Source: Oerskovia douganii | GTDB lineage: Bacteria; Actinomycetota; Actinomycetes; Actinomycetales; Cellulomonadaceae | Direction of reading: 5' to 3' | Assembly: GCF_015142735.1 (NCBI RefSeq) | Contig: NZ_JACSPN010000015.1 | Location: forward strand, 1-64,000 | Length of the DNA stretch: 64,000 bases | In this document: piece after piece, positions 62,741 to 64,000 of the stretch | Numbering within the stretch: the first letter of the stretch is position 1 | How the letters are laid out: the number at the start of each line of letters is the position of its first letter | Program-made: the position numbers and the translations under genes | Notes under the pieces: generated by a model | Told to the model about the DNA's origin: nothing | Databases searched by the model: none | What the model saw: only the letters and a program-made list of their open reading frames with translations

Positions 62741-63146
62741 CGGATGAGTCGGTCGGTACGCCGGGTTCTGTCCCCGCGCGCGGTTGCCCCCGCGCGGGTG
62801 ACGGCCATCCATCTACGACGTACGTTGCCGCACGCCTCCAGCGGTCTACCCGACTGTGCTTCTCACCAGAGAATCGGGCGGGCCGCCCTCCAACACAGTC
62901 TGTCTGACCTTGCTCCAGGTGGGGTTTACCTAGCCGGACCAGTCACCTGGCCCGCTGGTGGTCTCTTACACCACCGTTTCACCCTTACCGCCCGCGACCG
63001 GAGTCGTGGGAGGCGGTCTGTTCTCTGTGGCACTGTCCCGCGGGTCACCCCGGGTGGGCGTTACCCACCACCTTGCCCTGTGGAGCCCGGACGTTCCTCG
63101 GCGACGCCACGAGGGCGCCGACGCGGCCGTCTGACCGACTCATCCG
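62741..63146 (-). ncRNA. rnpB: RNase P RNA, bacterial type A
   Basis: This is the catalytic RNA that trims tRNA 5' ends. The ends pair as P1: CGGATGAGTCGGTC at the 5' end (63146-63133, minus strand) is the exact complement of the 3' end at 62754-62741. The conserved 5' core GAGGAACGTCCGGGCTCCAC follows P1-P3 on the minus strand (about 63105-63080). The 3' core ACAGNGGGTAA-type region is also recognisable near 62935. The length of about 406 nt and high GC fit actinobacterial rnpB. Confidence 0.95.
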
Positions 63147-63153
63147 CTCACGC

Positions 63154-63159
63154 AGCCTA
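63154..63159 (-). promoter_or_regulatory. Possible -10 box of rnpB
   Basis: TAGGCT on the minus strand ends 7 bases before the P1 start at 63146, the usual distance to a start site. Its first three bases are the TAG stop of the tautomerase-like gene, so the promoter would overlap that gene's end. No good -35 was seen. Confidence 0.4.
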
Positions 63160-63543
63160 CACGTCCACGCGGTAGCCCAGCGCGAGCTCGTCACCGCTCT
63201 TGCCGCGGATCCCCCAGCTCTCGGGCGGGCTCTCGAGGATGACGACCTCGAGGTCGTCCGCCGCCAGCCCCAGGAAGGGCGCGACGTCGTCGAACATCGC
63301 GGCGATGAGGGCCCGCTTGGCCTCGCGCGAGCGACCCGTGAAGCACACGACCTCGATCACGAGGTACGCATCGCTGCGCTGCGGCGCGACCAGGTCGCCG
63401 TCCTCCAGGAGGAGGAAGCGGTGGAACCGCTTGTCCTCGGGCAGCCCCCAGGCGCCGACGACCGCCCGGTGGATCGCGTCGGAGATGTCCTCGCGCTTCA
63501 TCTCCCAGACCGTGCGGGTGCCGTAGATCTTGACCTGGACCAT
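63157..63543 (-). CDS. Tautomerase-like (MIF-fold) protein
   Basis: The 128-residue protein starts MVQVKIYGTRTVWEMKREDI and continues with LPEDKRFHRFLLLEDGDLVA, YLVIEVVCFTGRSREAKRAL and WGIRGKSGDELALGYRV, a pattern shared with actinobacterial tautomerase-family proteins. The catalytic N-terminal Pro of 4-oxalocrotonate tautomerases is replaced by Val, so classical activity is doubtful. rnpB begins 11 bp after its stop on the same strand. It diverges from yaaA. Confidence 0.8.
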   Translation of the reverse strand: MVQVKIYGTRTVWEMKREDISDAIHRAVVGAWGLPEDKRFHRFLLLEDGDLVAPQRSDAYLVIEVVCFTGRSREAKRALIAAMFDDVAPFLGLAADDLEVVILESPPESWGIRGKSGDELALGYRVDV

Positions 63544-63643
63544 GCGGCACAACCTAGTGCCGGGGGTCGGGGCGCGCCACGGGTGACCATCGCCACGCCC
63601 GCGTCGGGCCTGGGGGCCGTCGCGCCCGCCCTAGAGTGACGGT

Positions 63644-64000
63644 GTGCTTCTGCTCCTGCCGCCCTCCGAGGGAAAGTCCGTGCCCGACGACGGCGCTCCC
63701 CTCGACCTCGCGTCCCTCAGCTCGCCGTCGCTCACCGGGCACCGCAAGGCCGTGCTGCGGGCGCTCGTCGCCGCGAGCAGGCGACGTGACGCGCTCGACG
63801 TGCTGGGTGTGAGCAGCGGGCTCGCCGACGAGGTGGCGCGCAACGTGTCGCTCGCGACGGCTCCCGCCGCTCCGGCCGCGCAGGTGTACAGCGGCGTCCT
63901 GTATGCGGCCGCGGGCCTGGCCGACCTGGCTCCCGCCGCCGCGGCGCGGGCCGAGGACTCGGTGCGGATCGTGTCGGCGCTGTGGGGCGCGGTCTCCCCC
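63644..64000 (+). CDS. yaaA: Peroxide stress protein YaaA, 5' part, cut by the window end
   Basis: The visible 119 codons start at GTG 63644 and read VLLLLPPSEGKSVPDDG, the P-P-S-E-G-K motif that opens DUF328/YaaA proteins. QVYSGVLYAAAGLADL and VRIVSALWGAVSP follow. YaaA lowers free iron during peroxide stress in E. coli and has DNA-binding activity. TAGAGT at 63632-63637 lies 6 bp before the start, so a leaderless message is likely. The C-terminal half lies beyond 64000. Confidence 0.9.
   Translation, partial: MLLLLPPSEGKSVPDDGAPLDLASLSSPSLTGHRKAVLRALVAASRRRDALDVLGVSSGLADEVARNVSLATAPAAPAAQVYSGVLYAAAGLADLAPAAAARAEDSVRIVSALWGAVSP

Noticed and set aside
1-64000. CRISPR arrays, insertion sequences, prophage or integrative element
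   Set aside because: No spaced direct repeats, transposase, integrase or phage structural genes were found; tandem repeats seen are short and contiguous.
1-64000. tRNA or rRNA genes
   Set aside because: No GTTCRANNC-type T-loop within a cloverleaf and no rRNA core sequence was recognised; a covariance-model scan would be decisive.

Overview
The window is very high-GC DNA with the gene set of an actinomycete. GTG/TTG starts and ATGA overlaps between genes are common. GlnR-type control of glnA, a GlnE/GlnA2 pair, a polyphosphate glucokinase, a DUF4191 gene beside lipA, ANTAR and SHOCT proteins and Asp23 cassettes all point to Actinomycetota. A Cellulomonas/Oerskovia/Cellulosimicrobium-like member of Micrococcales is my best guess, inferred from family content and not from a database search. 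No tRNA, rRNA operon, CRISPR array, insertion sequence or prophage was seen, so this looks like ordinary chromosome.

Layout. 1-16 kb: lipoamide metabolism. lpdA and sucB (E3 and E2 of a 2-oxoacid dehydrogenase) are followed by a TIGR01777 epimerase, a membrane pseudokinase, a Gfo/Idh/MocA oxidoreductase, a secreted HNH nuclease, a divergent MMPL/MarR pair, then lipB, an MFS exporter, lipA and a DUF4191 gene. LipB and LipA make the lipoyl group that SucB carries and LpdA re-oxidises. 16-21.5 kb: glnA1 under a clear GlnR box, a frameshifted lipoprotein gene and two hypothetical genes. 21.6-27.7 kb: a six-gene, translationally coupled stressosome operon (RsbR, RsbS, RsbT, an ATPase-PP2C fusion, a hybrid histidine kinase, a receiver-PP2C protein). 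27.7-31.8 kb: an envelope-stress block with six Asp23/AmaP/DUF2273-type genes, divergent from an ECF sigma factor and a small partner.

31.9-36.8 kb: an unassigned biosynthetic cluster (acyl-CoA dehydrogenase-like protein, PIG-L deacetylase fused to a methyltransferase, two family 2 glycosyltransferases, a membrane protein). 36.7-42.5 kb: a helical protein of unknown function, a zinc alcohol dehydrogenase, YihY, a PAS-ANTAR regulator, SurE and a PfkB kinase. 42.7-49.8 kb: thioesterase, GrpB remnant, a drug-type ABC exporter with a DUF4097 protein and a ribbon-helix-helix repressor whose operator array is visible, a MalT/LuxR giant regulator and a carboxymuconolactone decarboxylase-like protein. 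50-51.3 kb: a DUF6325/SHOCT cassette. 51.3-64 kb: glnE and glnA2 (nitrogen control, partner of glnA1), nadE, panB, map, ppgK, a STAS antagonist, small proteins, the RNase P RNA gene, a tautomerase-like gene and the start of yaaA, cut by the window edge.

The most interesting material is regulatory and modular: the fused-domain stressosome operon, the ECF/Asp23 divergon with its shared palindrome, the half-site array at the ribbon-helix-helix gene, an 18-bp palindrome over the MMPL start codon, and the uncharacterised deacetylase-methyltransferase/glycosyltransferase cluster.
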